A stretch of 64,000 bases of DNA, taken from the NCBI GenBank assembly GCA_023333565.1, contig JAJKFH010000385.1:744001-808000 (forward strand), written 5' to 3'. Shown here in pieces: positions 10,626 to 23,399 of the stretch; within the stretch, counting starts at the first letter, position 1, and each line of letters opens with the position of its first letter. The stretch comes from Puffinus mauretanicus. Taxonomy: Eukaryota > Chordata > Aves > Procellariiformes > Procellariidae. The notes under the pieces were generated by a model. That model saw nothing but the letters and a program-made list of their open reading frames with translations. It did no database searches and was not told the DNA's origin. A program made the translations under genes and the position numbers.

Positions 10626-13039
10626 GGGAGGTGCCATCCTGGACTGCCACTGCTGCTTCGGAAACTGCTGTGCCACCCTGCCCCGGAGCCAGGAGTTACA
10701 TAGGTGCTACCTGTCTGGAGGAGTGAGGGGTTGTGAACATTTACCAGGCAGTTTCTAAGGCAGAGCTACGTGGTACGTCTGATGAGGGCCTTGATGGAGG
10801 GCTCTGCTAGCTCTCTGCTTAGTTTGCAACTTGTCTTACCTGCACAGTGAAGCAGCTGATTTCAGCAGGTTTTGACGCTTCATCGTCTGTGGAGACTCAT
10901 AGTGCAATACGTTGGGTGACTCTTGCAACAACTATTATCCTCTCAGAGCTTCTTTCTGAAAGTATTCAACAGAGGCAGGAGGCATGGTGGAAATGCGGGA
11001 ACATTTGAGAGCTGTGGTCGCCTATATGATTTGTTCTTGGCACCCATTTAATGTTCCTAAACTGTGCCTGGATCCCTCTGTAAGACCATGGTAAGGGGCC
11101 CAGCTAATCTGCAGAACCACATCACTTTTAGCCATTTCCCATTGAAAGGCTGAGAACAGATGAGATGAGAAAGCCCATGGCAGTGCAAGCGATGGGTGGG
11201 GTTGAGTGAAGCAACTTGAATATCAAGTAATACAGAAAGTTTGGAAAACCTTGGATTAGGCTGTCACTAGGATATGGCCTAAATCGCCAGATGTGAGGAA
11301 AAACAAGTGATATGTAACGAGGGCTTCCTTTGTGTTTGACTTACCCTACAGGACTCTCAAAGCTGCGGATGATCACGCAAACCATATGTGGTGCAGAGAG
11401 GACAAATCTGAGTTACTGGAGAGAGGGATTTGCTATTCCTGGGCTCTGGGGTCAGGGCTCTTCACCCAGATTAGCCCAGAGAATTTTTTTTCTTGGTATA
11501 GAATAAAGATTATACTATAAAAGCCAACAGATGCTTAACTGTCATGTTATGAATGGCATCACTGTAATTAAATGCCTCCGCTTGTTGCCTTAAACAAGTA
11601 GTTTCTTTGAGAATTCATCACTGCAAAAAAAAATGAATGCTGTATTTTGGAGAGGGCAAAGGGGGATACTTTACTTTCCTTCCTCCTAATCTTGATTCAG
11701 CACCTAAAACTCCCCCATTCCCTCAGCAGAACCTGCTGCCTCATATGTGGGGATGATGTGGGCAGCTTTCCCTGACCTCAAGCCCCATGTTCTCTCAGGA
11801 GCTTTATGGAGGGGAGTGAATACCATAGTCGCCCTTTACAGATGGATGCATCAAGACAGAAATCTTCAGGTTCAACACCACGACTCAAATGCTGCATCAC
11901 TGTGTACCTGTGAGCCTTGTTTTTAGGTGCCCTGCTGTCCTGTGAACTCACACCTCCCATTTGGGAATTCACGGTGGGGGTGGGAGGCCAAGGCTGGGAT
12001 TCGCAGACGCCTGCCCAGGCAGTGGGAAATGCCGAGGTGTCGAGTCGTGCTCTTGTGGGAAGCCTCTTTCTTCTAGTAGCTCCTAGCTGTGAGTGGGGAA
12101 GGGCTCAGCCCTTTCCTCTGACACGCGCAGGGTGCTCCTCTGATGCATGAAGAGCTCCTCATTTCTTCTTGTCTGCCCCAACCCCATCCCCAAGGTAGGC
12201 ACCGACCAGCGGGGCTGCAGGGCAGGCTCAGTGATCGCCTTCGTTTCCCTGCTGAAGCTGGATGGCTCCAGGCCCTCCACCTACCTGCACATGGCATTTT
12301 GTATCCTCCCAAAACGCCCCTTGCAAATGCAAAAAGTGGGGGAAACTTCTGGTCTGGAAGCTCCCCTATGGAGCTACATCTCCATTTTGGGGCTATTTAG
12401 ATGTTGAGTGCTGCAGCTGAGGCAAAGGATGAGTGAGTGCCAGGAATGCCTGAATGTTAGACATTGCCGTTAAAAGAAGTAGGCGAGAAGCTCTCAGTTC
12501 TTACAAATTTATATCCAAAATGACTTCCCCAGGCTCAGGGGTGCTTGCAGGTGCAGAACAGCCTCTTGATTTTCCTCTTCCCAGTGGTCTTTTCACTCCT
12601 TTTTTCTGTCGCTCTTCAGTAAGGGCCTGACCCTTCCAGCTGCCCCATGGAGGGCTGCCCTGAGTTCAACACTCATGCCAGCTGAAACCAAACTTGGCCT
12701 CAGGCCAAGGATCTCAGCTTGAGACCCTCAAAGTTTTTTAGACTCCCAATGCCTGAGATGGCTCCTTATCACTCATGCTGTGCTTGGGAGGGAAGGGCTT
12801 TGGCACACGAGACAGTTAAAAGTTTGGATGAGGAGTGTTTAAGTACTTGGGCAGAATCTTTGGGGATCATGTGGGAACCTGCAACTTGGGGAAGGGCCCC
12901 TCATCTGCGAGTCCCAGGTCAGCCCAATTGCCAGCCTCTCCCGGTCCCTCTGAACAAGCGCCTGCCCTCCAGCGTATCCCACTCCGCGGTTTGGCGTCTG
13001 CAGCCTTGCAGAGACTGCACTCAGCCCCGTCGCACAGAA

Positions 13040-13330
13040 GACAAGGAGCAGCACTGGTCCCAGGGCTGGTCTGAGGGACACCGCCAGTTCCTGGCTGCCA
13101 GCTGGACTTTGCGCTGCTGGTCACACCTCCTTCAGCCTGGCGGCACAACCGATTTTCCACCCACCTTATTGTCCTCTTATCCAGCCCATATTGCATCAAT
13201 CTGATGATAAGGACTCTATGGGAGACTGCGTCAAAAGCCTTGCAAAAGTTAAGGGGTACAACATCCACTGCCCTCTCCTTGTCCAGAGTGCCAGCCACCT
13301 CATTACAGAAAGCAGATTTTTACTGGCTCA
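13040..13330 (-). pseudogene. CR1 reverse-transcriptase fragment (old)
   Basis: Read on the minus strand, this piece translates to a CR1 ORF2 segment. It starts near 'LDKERAVDVVPLNFCKAFD' (RT motif A; in CR1 the core is usually LDFxKAFD). It continues through 'YGLDKRTIRWVENRL', and then, after small indels, through a 'KSSWQPGTGGVPQ' stretch equivalent to the TSGVPQGS motif B region. The catalytic aspartate position of motif A reads N. Only about 290 bp remain, with no 3' tail and frame damage near 13150. It is an internal fragment of a dead LINE copy. CR1 ORF2 normally runs to about 900-1,000 residues and encodes an endonuclease plus a reverse transcriptase that copies its own RNA at the target site. 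Confidence 0.8.
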
Positions 13331-13334
13331 GGCA

Positions 13335-14915
13335 AGGTTTAATTTAGACGCAAGTCCAGCCAGCTTTGCCCTGCACTCCCTCCACCCTCCAGGACGTGGT
13401 GTTAGTGGGGATCAAACTCGTTCCGTCTCCCTGCCTCCCCTGGAGCTGACATACCTTCAACATACGCTCATGCTGCTGTAAAAGCAATTGAACCCCATAC
13501 TGAGCGATTGAGTCCCAAATATTCCCTCCAATTATCCAAACCACTTGTATTCTGGGAGAAAGTACAGATGATGGCATTCAAGATGGAATAATTATGTAGT
13601 GGAGTCTTGCAGTATTTATGTGAAGGGTTATTACGCCAGAGCTCCAAATGTTAGCAAAATCACCCCAAGAAAACAGCACGCAGTGTTTGTATGTCCGTCT
13701 CCCACTCTCATAATGCTCGCTCATGTTTATGTGCAGACTTATATGGGTTTTTACTGCTAACGTCTTTCTCATTAATAGCCTGCTTGAGTTTTATGGTATA
13801 TCTTTTTGCCACAAAATCAATTGAGGGTTTGCAATTACATTTCCGGATAGAAGACGCTGTTTACAGCGTGTTGTTTTGTAAATCTTGGACAAAGAAATCT
13901 ATGTGGGAGCATCAGGCGTGGTGCTGGGCCAAAGACACCAGAGGGTTATTTGCAGGACGTTTATGGCCAAGAGGACAGAGTCTGCTGCCAGAGTTACAGT
14001 GCCTTCCCCATGCAACAGCATGACCGGAGCTGCAGAAGGGACAGGAACTTCAAACAGGGTTTGCCCTGAGGCACCGTGGGCTGGGAAATGCAGAGCTCGG
14101 TGGGATTTCGGTATTCAGCTGAAGAAGGGCAGGAGCATTACGGGCAGTGATGTTAGTCCTGCCTGCCCTTGCAGAGGTGGGACCTGCCTTAGTGCAGGGC
14201 TCTTCCCGCGCACTTGCGAGGCCTCGTATGGGCACACTTTGTGCAATGTTAGGCAACATGCCACATGAATCACTTTGCAAAGGCTGGAAAAATGTAGCAA
14301 CATATGGAGCTGAGTTTGGGGAAAGAATTGAAAACAAACCTCATAACTTGAGCGGTTTCCTCCCATGGCAGCTGTTCACATGTGCTCTTGATGCTTGATA
14401 TGGGCCTCCCTGCTCACTGGGGAGATACCTGGAAGTCGTCAGAGGAGTGCTTGCTTTCCAGAAGCCTTTCACCACCTCTATTTGCAGCTGCTTGGGATGA
14501 GGAGTGAATTCTGCACTGACCTGAGGAAAACGCAGTTGCCTGCTGCCCTGCACAAGCTTCATGAACCTCTCAGACAGCATCTCCACAGCCTCTGAGCTAG
14601 ATCACATCTAAACCCAGCAGCTATTAAATAGTCTGCACTGAGGGTACTCAGCATGACTTGACGAAGAACCTTATAACCAGGCTGGGAGAGTTTCTAGTGG
14701 TCACAGCATAGCCACGTCCACCTCTGATTAAAGCTCCATAACTCCAGGGCAGTCCAAGTTGGCATGACAGCTCCTATCAGGAGATTCAGCTCTTTCACCA
14801 ACAACCACAAAACCTTGCAAACCAGGTAGAAACCAAGTGGGTGGCAGTCCTTGCTTTAGTTAGGATGCTGCGAGGATAAAGCTCAGGAGGAATGGGTTGT
14901 GTCTGCTGCTACAAA
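13335..14915. other. Unique non-coding sequence
   Basis: No exon or repeat was recognised. The AT-richer part 13590-13880 contains several CpGs and TAAT-type motifs and reads like conserved non-coding DNA. That is an impression that cannot be tested without an alignment. Confidence 0.5.
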
Positions 14916-14919
14916 CTTC

Positions 14920-15002
14920 ATGTGTGACGCTGGCTAACTGGTCCCTTTGGACCTCAGCTCTCCATCCATAAGAGAAGAAGGAATAGTGCTCTCTGCCTTA
15001 GC
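14920..15002 (+). repeat. MIR-like relic
   Basis: 'TGTGTGACgcTGGctAActggtcccttTGgaCCTCAGctctCCATCcaTAAgAgaaGaagGaATAGTgct' follows the order of the MIR 3' core (tgtgaccttgggcaa... cctcagtttcctcatctgtaaaatgggga). It is strongly diverged. Confidence 0.4.
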
Positions 15003-15004
15003 TA

Positions 15005-16105
15005 TTTGCACTTGACTTTTACAATGGGCATGTTACCATACCCAAGGTATGGTACCCAAGATCCAAGTCTTACTCCAGGGACAGAAGCTGCAAGTGAGTT
15101 AAACCAGCTTAGAATAAACAACTTCAGTAGAGAAGGATAAACACAAGAGTTAGAACAGAATAAACTCACCTGAAAGCAGGAACTCAGCAAGCGTTTGATG
15201 GACTGAAAACACAGCATTGCCAACGTTAAAGATATACCCGTTGGGGTATCTCCTTCAGTCAGGCTGCATGTGATGCAAGTGGACACTGAAATGCAGAGCT
15301 GTGACACACGGTGACATCACTTACTGTTTCTCTGTTGGATGGGGTTGGGGGAGGCAGTTTCTGGGACTGCCACAGGGCCAAGGGCTGGGGAAAGGAGACA
15401 GGAGGGTCTCCATCTCAGCGGTGGGTGGGCAGTACAAGGGGGCAGAGGTGTCTTCCCGGCTCTGCTGTTGTCTGGGGGCCCTCTTGTGGAGCATTTGCCT
15501 TGCACATCCAGTGACGGGATTGGGTCCCGTTTGGGACAGGGCTTCTCTTGAGCTTCAGACTGGCTTTTACGGAGAGGCAGGGTTTTTTGCTCAGGTTGCT
15601 CCACAGAAAGAGTTGTGCCAGCCCCAGCTTTTCTGTGCTAGGCCAGGCTCCCCATTGACCCTCACAGCTGGGTTGGGTCTTAACTCCTCTGTAAGGGCCT
15701 GGGGGGACGGACAGTCCCTGCCTTCAGCAGATAGGTGGAAGGATTCATCCCCTAAAGATAATGTGTCTATCCTGAGCTGGCCCCTGTATAGTCAACTGAG
15801 TACTATCTAACGGGGTGTAGGATGAATCCCCCAGACAGGCCTCTAGAGAGATCAGATGAAGAACAGTTCAAAAGAACATTATTTCTCTCCATTTCCTATA
15901 AAGGGAGTTGAAGGTGATATGTCAATACCTGTATTGGAAGTATCTGCCATTAGGTGAACCATCGTCCCTGAGAGCTTGGTGAGATCCGAACAAACTCTGC
16001 TCCTGGTCCCACTCTGGACAAGAGTCCTTCATGCGAGGGGCCCTGCTGCAAGGAATTAGGTATTGATTTCGTTGGCTGCTGCCAATAATCCATGTTTATT
16101 CTTAC
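15005..16105. other. Unique non-coding sequence
   Basis: A GC-richer stretch around 15300-15720 gives a 169-codon plus-strand open frame (15301-15810), with rival frames open on both strands. No domain, signal peptide or splice context supports it. I see no repeat family. Confidence 0.5.
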
Positions 16106-16107
16106 TC

Positions 16108-16158
16108 ACTAGGGGCCCTGCTCCAGCAAAACTTGAGTGTTTGTTTAATGCCTAAATG
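16108..16158 (+). repeat. Possible ancient amniote repeat fragment
   Basis: 'GGGgCCCTGCTCCAgCAAAaCttgAgtgTtTGttTAAt' resembles an old reptile/bird repeat reading 'gggcccttgctccaacaaagcacttaagcatgtgcttaac'. The family name is not certain and the match was judged by eye. Confidence 0.3.
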
Positions 16159-16159
16159 G

Positions 16160-18540
16160 GAGGGGGATAATTATGTACTTAAGGTTATTTAGTAAATGCT
16201 CTGATGGAGTGAGGGGTGCACAAGAATTAGCTGCAAAGTTGGTTGCAGTAGATAGAAGCCAAGGTGGAATCTGGCCAGGGATTCTCTCACTCATTTCCTT
16301 ATCCCAGAGCATTTCACTGAGCTTAATGGGCAAAATACGACCAAGACTATTCTTTCCATAGTCTAAGTTTTCAACTAAAAATATCTGTACTCCAAGCACT
16401 TTTTCCTGTAATGCAGATAGGCTGTGCCTTCTGCCATCTGGGACATGTACAGACCCGGTAACTCTGATCATGGTTGTTACTTATTTTCCTTTGTGTCAAT
16501 ATAAATCTCTGATCTTTTTCCCAGTCACTTTTTGTGTCTGAAGTGTGAATTTGTGCAGGAAGATGTTTCACCATGGCTTTTTGGGATAGGGCAGAGCTGG
16601 CCCTTCTGGTGTCCAGCTTATTTTCAAACAGTTGGAATGACTCCCACCACTTTTTGCGGGGAGGGCTCAGCCATCCATGCAGCAGCAGCTAAACTGCCAT
16701 GAATTGCAGCCTGGTGTATACTAAAGATTCCTGAAATTGAAGCCACTTTACCGTAATACCTTGTGCTGCAAATGGTGGTAATTCATTCTCAACAGCTTGT
16801 GAAACAGCTGCTGGAGCTTCATGTTAGGATTGTAGTTTGCCACCAGGACAGGCGGTCCTGCTTTTTCCCCACCTCTCCAGTGCAGCTGCCTGTTCTGCAC
16901 TGCACGTGCCATAGCTGCAGGAGGGGAAAAGCCTACGGACCCAGCAGAGACCTGACCCGCCAAAACTGCAGGACTGTTTCTCTGATGCATGGACAAACAT
17001 CTCAAACACAACAAGGGGAACCTGTCTGATAAACAGTGGGGTCTGGTTTAATTCTTGTGAAAGCAAATCCGCCTTCCGCAGAGCTGCCTCTGCTCCTCGC
17101 AGGGCCGCGTTGGCCTCAGGTGTCAATGCTCTGCTGGTGTAAAATGAACAGTTATTGCATCAGAGGCCTTCAATCTGCAAGTGCAAATGTGACATAAATG
17201 GGTCTAATGTGCGTGGGGCTTGTAATGGGTGACAGCTTAAGAGCTGCATTTTGAAAATATGGTCCTCTGTGTCCCATTTTCTTTACTTGGCTTTCGTTTA
17301 CTTTCTCATACACATGGGGGAGATTAAGAACAGAGCACTTACTATTCTCCAGCAATTGTGCGTTGCTGATCCTTTCTCTTTCTACACTAAAAAGAAAGCA
17401 GGGGCTATCACAGAGCTCCACCATGGAATAGCCGACATGCTGCAGGAATGGCAAGGAGATTCCTGTTTTCTGCAATGCTGCAAGTTGGATTGGATGATTT
17501 TTATCGTCACCTGAAGTCTGAAATCTGTGCACCTACAAAATAACCGGGGCAGACTGTGAACAGTTTTGAATGGTGCTCTGCATATACTATGCGCCTCCCT
17601 TTCTATTGACTTTTGAGCATAATGAAGGGAGCACTGAGTCAGAAGGGCCAGATACCCGAAGTGTAAGGTTTTCTGAACACTGGAAACTGTCTTTGCTCTC
17701 TGCTCCGTGCCCTGCAGCAGGCACATGAGAATGCTGTGCTTTAATATGCGTCTGGAGACATGTCACATGAGGAAGGGGAAGGAGTGAAGTGTATTTCTGT
17801 GAACATTTTGCAGGTGTGAATGAAGCAAGAACAGTTTAATTGTCCTCATATCACATACTAAAGTTACTTTTCCCTTTCAAAGACATAATTTCTAGCTGTC
17901 ACTAGGTACACTTTCCTAGGAAGGCCAAGTTACTGAAAAGACTGAAGCTGTATGGTGCCTTCCCACGGATGCCAGAACAGCTGTTTCTCTGAGTGCCAGT
18001 CCTTCCCCTGCCTTTTCTTCCTGAAAAAAACAAACACAAATATTACAAGCTCATATTACTTGCAATCAATGAGACAAATGACTTAAGAAGGGTGGTATTG
18101 CTTTTATTTCTGTGTATGCTACTTTAGGGAAGCCGTTGATGCAAAGAGAGCTGTTACCATCTTTCCCAGTACAGAGAGAAACCTGGATCTATCCAGGGAC
18201 GTTTTGCGTTCAAGGTACTACTGCCCCTGCTCCGTGTGGTTTTGGCGGCCAAAAACCAGACCCAATGATCCAATACCAAGTAGAGAAGGATAAGGACTTC
18301 CCGTGATTTGGAGCCTTGCTGCTCCAAATATAACTCAAATTGCAGTTTGCCCTTTTTCCCTGTGGGAATACATTGCTGTTTCATAGTCAGACCATGTCCG
18401 CCGTAACCCTTGGGTGCCTTTCAGCAGGGTCCCATCACTGCCCAGTTGATGATGGAATTGGTCACAACATGGAAATTGCCACTTTTAGCTAAACTGTGGC
18501 AACCAGTTGTGCGTGTGCTGCTGGGACCCTGAGGGAGACC
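16160..18540. other. Unique non-coding sequence
   Basis: No exon or repeat was recognised. Open frames up to 120 codons occur on both strands and look like chance. Confidence 0.55.
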
Positions 18541-18544
18541 CCCA

Positions 18545-18615
18545 TGGCAGGAGGGTTGGGCGAGATGATCTTTAAAGGTCCCTGCCAACCCAAATCTTTC
18601 TATGGTTCTATGGAT
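18545..18615 (+). mobile_element. CR1 3'-end remnant
   Basis: The stretch runs 'GGCAGGAGGGTTGGgcgAGATGATCtttAAAGGTCCCTgCCAACCcaaatctTTCTATGgTTCTATGgATCTAT', the typical last ~70 bp of a CR1 copy in plus orientation, ending in the ATTCTATG-type terminal repeat. Only the 3' tip remains. Confidence 0.75.
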
Positions 18616-18881
18616 CTATAAAACTTGCTGCAGCAGTTTAAGATGTCTGCGTCTATCTGTGTCTAAGCTGCTCCAGAGTTTTAACAGAAATCAAAGGTAG
18701 ACTCATTGTATTTAATGCATTTTGGGGTTTTTTTGCAGGAAAGATAAAGTCCACCTGAAAGCAAAAAAATCAACCGGATGCTGCGAACTTTCTAGATTCC
18801 TGTGATGGGTGTCTGATCTCTCTCAGGCTCTAGGAAGGACAAAATTCATTCCCCTTTTTCTGTAGGAACATAGAAACATAG

Positions 18882-19481
18882 GATAGAATCATAGAATCGT
18901 TTAGGTTGGAAAAGACCTTTAAGATCATTGAGTCCAACCATTAACCTAACACTGCCAAGTCCACCACTAAACCATGTCCCTAAGCATCACATCTACACGT
19001 CTTTTAAATACCTCCAGGGATGGTGACTCAACCACTTCCCTGGGCAGCCTATTCCAAGGCTTGACAACCCTTTCAGTGAAGAAATTTTTCCTAATGTGCA
19101 ATCTAAACCTCCCCTGGCGCAACTTGAGGCCATTTCCTCTTGTCCTATCACTTGGGAGAAGAGACCAACACCCACCTTGCTACAACCTCCTTTCAGGTAG
19201 TTGTAGAGCGCGATGAGGTCTCCCCTCAGCCTCCTCTTCTCCAGACTAAACAGTCTCTGTTCCCTCAGCCGCTCCTCATAAGACTTGTGCTCCAGGCAGC
19301 TTCGTTGCCCTTCTCTGGACAGGCTCCAGCACCTCCATGTCCTTCTTGTAGTGAGGGGCCCAAAACTGAACACAGGATTCGAGGTGCGGCCTCACCAGTG
19401 CCGAGTACAGGGGCACGATCCCCTCCCTGCTCCTGCTGGCCACACTAGTTCTGATACAGGCCAGGATGCCGTTGGCCAAAT
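18882..19481 (-). mobile_element. CR1 non-LTR retrotransposon, 5'-truncated
   Basis: The plus strand begins with GATAGAATCATAGAATC followed by TTTAGGTTGGAAAAGACC, the reverse complement of a CR1 3' end, so the element lies on the minus strand. About 600 bp remain: the 3' untranslated tail plus the C-terminal end of ORF2. It is closely related to the copies at 46985-49423 and 61708-62662. The break at 19481 is the usual 5' truncation of incomplete reverse transcription. The first 15 bp or so of the flank (about 18866-18880) also contain TAGAAACATAGGAT, possibly extra copies of the terminal repeat. Confidence 0.93.
18993..19479 (-). pseudogene. CR1 ORF2 C-terminal remnant (reverse transcriptase end)
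   Basis: The minus-strand frame 19479-19276 reads '[19 protein letters not shown]...[17 protein letters not shown]', the conserved region downstream of the RT palm in CR1. It then loses frame where the related copies read '[17 protein letters not shown]': here about 10 bp (covering VKG) are missing and the frame jumps to 19373-18993, which continues '[39 protein letters not shown]'. A second shift follows near 19165. It lacks the endonuclease and all catalytic RT motifs, so it can encode nothing functional. The older host sequence on either side shows no gene. Confidence 0.9.
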
Positions 19482-19484
19482 AGC

Positions 19485-21610
19485 CATGGCTAAAAGCAGT
19501 AAGCTTCTATGTATTGAGAAATCTTTTGCTGCTCCCATACATTAGGTAGGAGACAAATTTGTGGACTATGATCTGATATGAAAACTGGAAGCAAAAGTGT
19601 TATTTAATTCCAAATTTTTAGTGAATTGTGTTTAGCTTAATTTAGTGTGATAAATCTGTACCTTCCTGGTTTAGAATTAAAAAAACCCCAAACCTCTATA
19701 CATTTTTTGTTGTTCTGCTCAGTAAAATTAATGTTATTCATTAAATTTAAACAATGGTTAACTTGCCATTCTCCTCAGTAATTATCTCTTATCCCTTATG
19801 AGTACATAACACACACAGCATTTGTAGTATACAATGACCTATGCCAAACTTGCATAAGTAAATCAAGGAAAGCATAGTGTGAGCTGCTTTTGTGATACTC
19901 TTAATGACTGATGGACTATTCCTCTTAAAACACCTCCCACTCGCAAAAACATCAAAAGTGGGTCTTGCAATAAGCGTTACGTACTTATGTTGAATTCACT
20001 TCCTGGAATATAGAATTTGTTAAAGTGTCTTAAATTATTTATTTACAGATTTCGGTTCAACATTGAAATGCTCATTTTGATGAGCTAGTGATGAGATGTC
20101 ATTATTTGTTCCACTGCCAACCTTCTATTCAATAATTACCCACCCCACTCATAAAATTTTTGCTTGATCCTATCAAGCATGTATTCACTTTGATTGGATA
20201 GAATATTCATTGGCAGAGGCTGCAAGGAGGCACGTAATTCTATTTATGTTCATCCCTCAATCTATTTCTGCAGTTTAAGGGATCTAATAATTCCAACTCT
20301 CTTTCACCCTTGATTGTAACTTAATTTAGTAAATTCTCATGATATATTTTGTAAAAAATTTAAAGACTTTCACTCCTGAAATGGGCTGCTCTATTCTCTA
20401 CCGATAAGAGAGCATTCTGCTGAATGGAAGGTATTCACAACTTCTTTATGATTAAGAATACTAAAAATTAAACCGCCCATGCAAAAATTACCTTTTTTGC
20501 TTGTGTACAGAAAGAATAAAATCCCACAGGAAAAACCCTGTAATATGAGGAAGTGTGTTCCTTGGAGCATTTCTCATCTGATCAGATGAAGATGGCTACA
20601 GCATTAATGTTTGTATCTGAGCTCATCATCTAGAACCTCTTTATACTCAATGAACAGCAATAGACATGTCCATGATGTGATTCATGTCATCACTAAGAAG
20701 CTCTCTAAAGCAGTTGGTGTGAACTACTATTTTCTCTCCAATGACTGTAAAGGGATATCCTTTGTCCACACGTATGCATCAAGTGCCGTTTGAGATGCTG
20801 TAGTGTGTTTGACGCACCTGCATGGGGCTGGCAGATATGGTGTAGGACCTAAAGGAGACCTGTGCCCTTCTGGAACTGTAGCTGGAGACAAGCATCTCAA
20901 GTGGCACTAGGTGCCTGTGTTAGGTGACCAAATCAGGATAGCCTGCATAAATATGGTCCAAGATGTTCTGGGATATCAGCTTAGGAGATCATGCTTGACC
21001 TCTGACGTTGCTCAGGGAGGAACTGGACATCTCATGGGTCCAGTGCCATGTCATCCAGCTCTGTGTAGATGTCCTGGATCCCCTGGAGCATATCAAACAA
21101 CATTAGACAGTTTTGTTCAACAAAATCAAGTCCTGGAGCTGACTGCAACGTGAATTTACACTACTAGTGCACATGCGGACAGCTAAGTTTCTGCCTATGA
21201 ATCTGGAGCTGAATTCCACCCCAAAAGTTAGGGATCTCTAATTTCCAATCTTTGTCACAGATGGTTAATATTTAGGGACAGATACGAATGAGATCTTCTC
21301 ATTGATCTTGCTTCAGAAAGTGTCTGTTTGCTAGTAGATCTCAGTACAACGCGGTGTTGCTGATATATCCTTTCCACAGGAGAGATGCCTGCAGTTGGTC
21401 TTGGGTGGTGACTCACCGAAAAACTCTGAATTGCCACAGTTGAGATTATTTGTCTGTTCTAAGTGAAGGTTTGGAATTAAACGTCTTGCAGTAAGAACAG
21501 AAATCTTCCCTTAGGATCTGCTGGAGGCTCCTACAGGCAAAGGTATACATGAGTAGTTAGCTTTGTCCCTTGGAAATGGTCTCAGTGAAGACAGAGGGAC
21601 TATACTCTAG
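19485..21610. other. AT-rich unique non-coding sequence
   Basis: No repeat family or exon was recognised. The block 19550-20700 is clearly AT-rich with long homeodomain-type TAAT runs and few CpGs. It could contain conserved non-coding elements, but nothing in the sequence alone proves it. Confidence 0.55.
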
Positions 21611-21611
21611 G

Positions 21612-21691
21612 TAGCCCTGCTTGAGCAGGAGGGTTGGACACATGACCCCCAGAGGTCCCTTCCAACCTCAGCCGTTCTGTGATTCTGGGAT
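21612..21691 (+). mobile_element. CR1 3'-end remnant
   Basis: 'GTAGCCCTGCTTGAGCAGGAGGGTTGGACacATGAcCcCCAGAGGTCCCTTCCAACCTCAgCCgTTCTGTGATTCTGGGAT' is a clear CR1 3' tail of an older type than the 18.9-kb copy (it has the 'CAGAGGTCCCTTCCAACCTCA' block). It lies in plus orientation and is truncated upstream. Confidence 0.88.
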
Positions 21692-21694
21692 CCG

Positions 21695-23398
21695 ATGGTT
21701 ATACAGAATTGGACTCTGTCCGACAGCCGTGGGGTCAGTACAGCTGGGGTTTAAAATTAGGTACCTGCACTAACCTTTTCTGAATCAGGATTCATCCAAG
21801 CCTGGCTGAAGTGGAACAGAGGGCTGCCATGAACCGGTGTAGAAGGAACAAGGCCATGCCTGGCTTCCATTGGCGTGCTGAGATCCTGCTGATTTCACTG
21901 AGATTTCTGTATCTACAGAGCAGTTAGTAGTGCAAATGCTTCTTTGGATCTGGATCTGAGATCAGAAAGGATGACAGCTGGAGCCTACCTATCTCCCGCT
22001 AACACTGTCTTTATACATTGCTACTAAATTAGTTTCTACATTAAAGCTATTTTTACATTTTTTGCTTTCTGAGATTTTAGCAGTTTATTACTAAATCTTG
22101 CTCTTTTGGGATAATCCCGTCTTTAAAAATTAGATTTAACACAGATTCAATGCAGAGCTTAGTTCAATTCGTATCTGACTATTGTGTGATATTTTAAGAG
22201 GTTTCTTCTGAGGTACCTGGGACTTGCTGTGCTAAAAAACCAGGATAGTGAGCTGGATGGATCACTGCTCTGATCCAAACCAGCAGTCCTAGGACAATTT
22301 TTGACCAGCCCACTGAACTCCCTTGTATATCACAATTATAGCTTAATATAAAAATGTGACTTATATGTGGCTCTGTAATCTGTCACTTTGGTTGACACAG
22401 GGCAGACCGAAAAGACCAATGCCATCTGCATTTGATTGACAGCAGTTTGCACTGGTCTGGATGACCCCTAGAAGGAAGGTGTGGGTTAAGAGAGAGACAC
22501 CACGGTGACTCCAATGAAACGGACACTCGAGAGATGGAAGTAACAGAACAAGTTAGTAAATTAACTCTTACTCTCCAGACAAACCTTCTAAATTAACAGA
22601 TACTGGCATTAATATGCCAATAAACCACGACTTCTTAAATAAAAGGGAGTGGAGAATAAAACTAATGTAATCAGTATATTTTTTCAGTTTCACCTGCTAA
22701 TTTTATCACGCTAACTTTTATAACATTAAAAATAAAGCCTCATACACCAGCCAAAATCCATGCTTAACAGAGTTGTGATGCACTGCAGCTGATGTGGGAT
22801 GCTGCAAAACCTGCAGTGGCAATTGGTTTGGATGGGACGGCCCTGTAAGGACAGCGAAACAGGCTGCCCGGGGAGCTTGGGGAGCTTCCTTCATTGGGGA
22901 ATTTTCACAAATAGGTCAGAGAAAGAAGAGCTGGGAGGCTTCTTAGGCAGGATTGCTTCTGCTTCAGTGTTGTGTCTCCTGGGTTCCCAAAGCCTCTCTG
23001 GGAGAGTACTCTCTGCAGTCTGCAAAAGAGTTTTTGAACTGCGGGATTTCTTTGAATTGGGGTATTCTGTGGTGGTGGAGCCCCCAGACTGATAACCCAG
23101 TGAAGGCCAACACAGCCGGTTTCTCAGTCTTATCACAGTCTGAAGGTTTAATGAATAATAATTGACTTCCTAAATTTTCTTTCATTTTACTACCATTGGA
23201 CTTGAAGTTTTACAGTAGCATGCTGTTTTCTTCATTTTTTTCAATAGCCGCTTGTACTAACACTTCAGTATACTCCTCTAATTCTCCCTTCTTACACCAC
23301 TTTCTCCTTCACATTATACTTCTGTGATCATAACCCCACACTGATGATATTTTTTTTGGCTTTTAAAATTAGGACGTGAGCATGCAACATCTAGGGGA
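21695..23398. other. Unique non-coding sequence
   Basis: Nothing recognisable was found; open frames reach at most 97 codons. Confidence 0.55.
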
Positions 23399-23399
23399 G

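Larger units (their letters stand above)
6240..13035. other. Unique non-coding sequence
   Basis: No exon or recent repeat was recognised. The longest open frames (138 codons minus at 8565-8981; 124 codons minus at 8545-8919) overlap each other in different frames and show no domain. A short CpG cluster lies at 7738-7830, and a possible MIR-like relic at 10565-10625. Confidence 0.55.

Noticed and set aside
12719..13204. 161-codon plus-strand ORF
   Set aside because: GC-rich stretch partly antisense to the CR1 fragment at 13.04-13.33 kb; no domain.
15301..15810. 169-codon plus-strand ORF
   Set aside because: Multiple overlapping frames are open in this GC-rich patch on both strands; no domain, signal or splice evidence.
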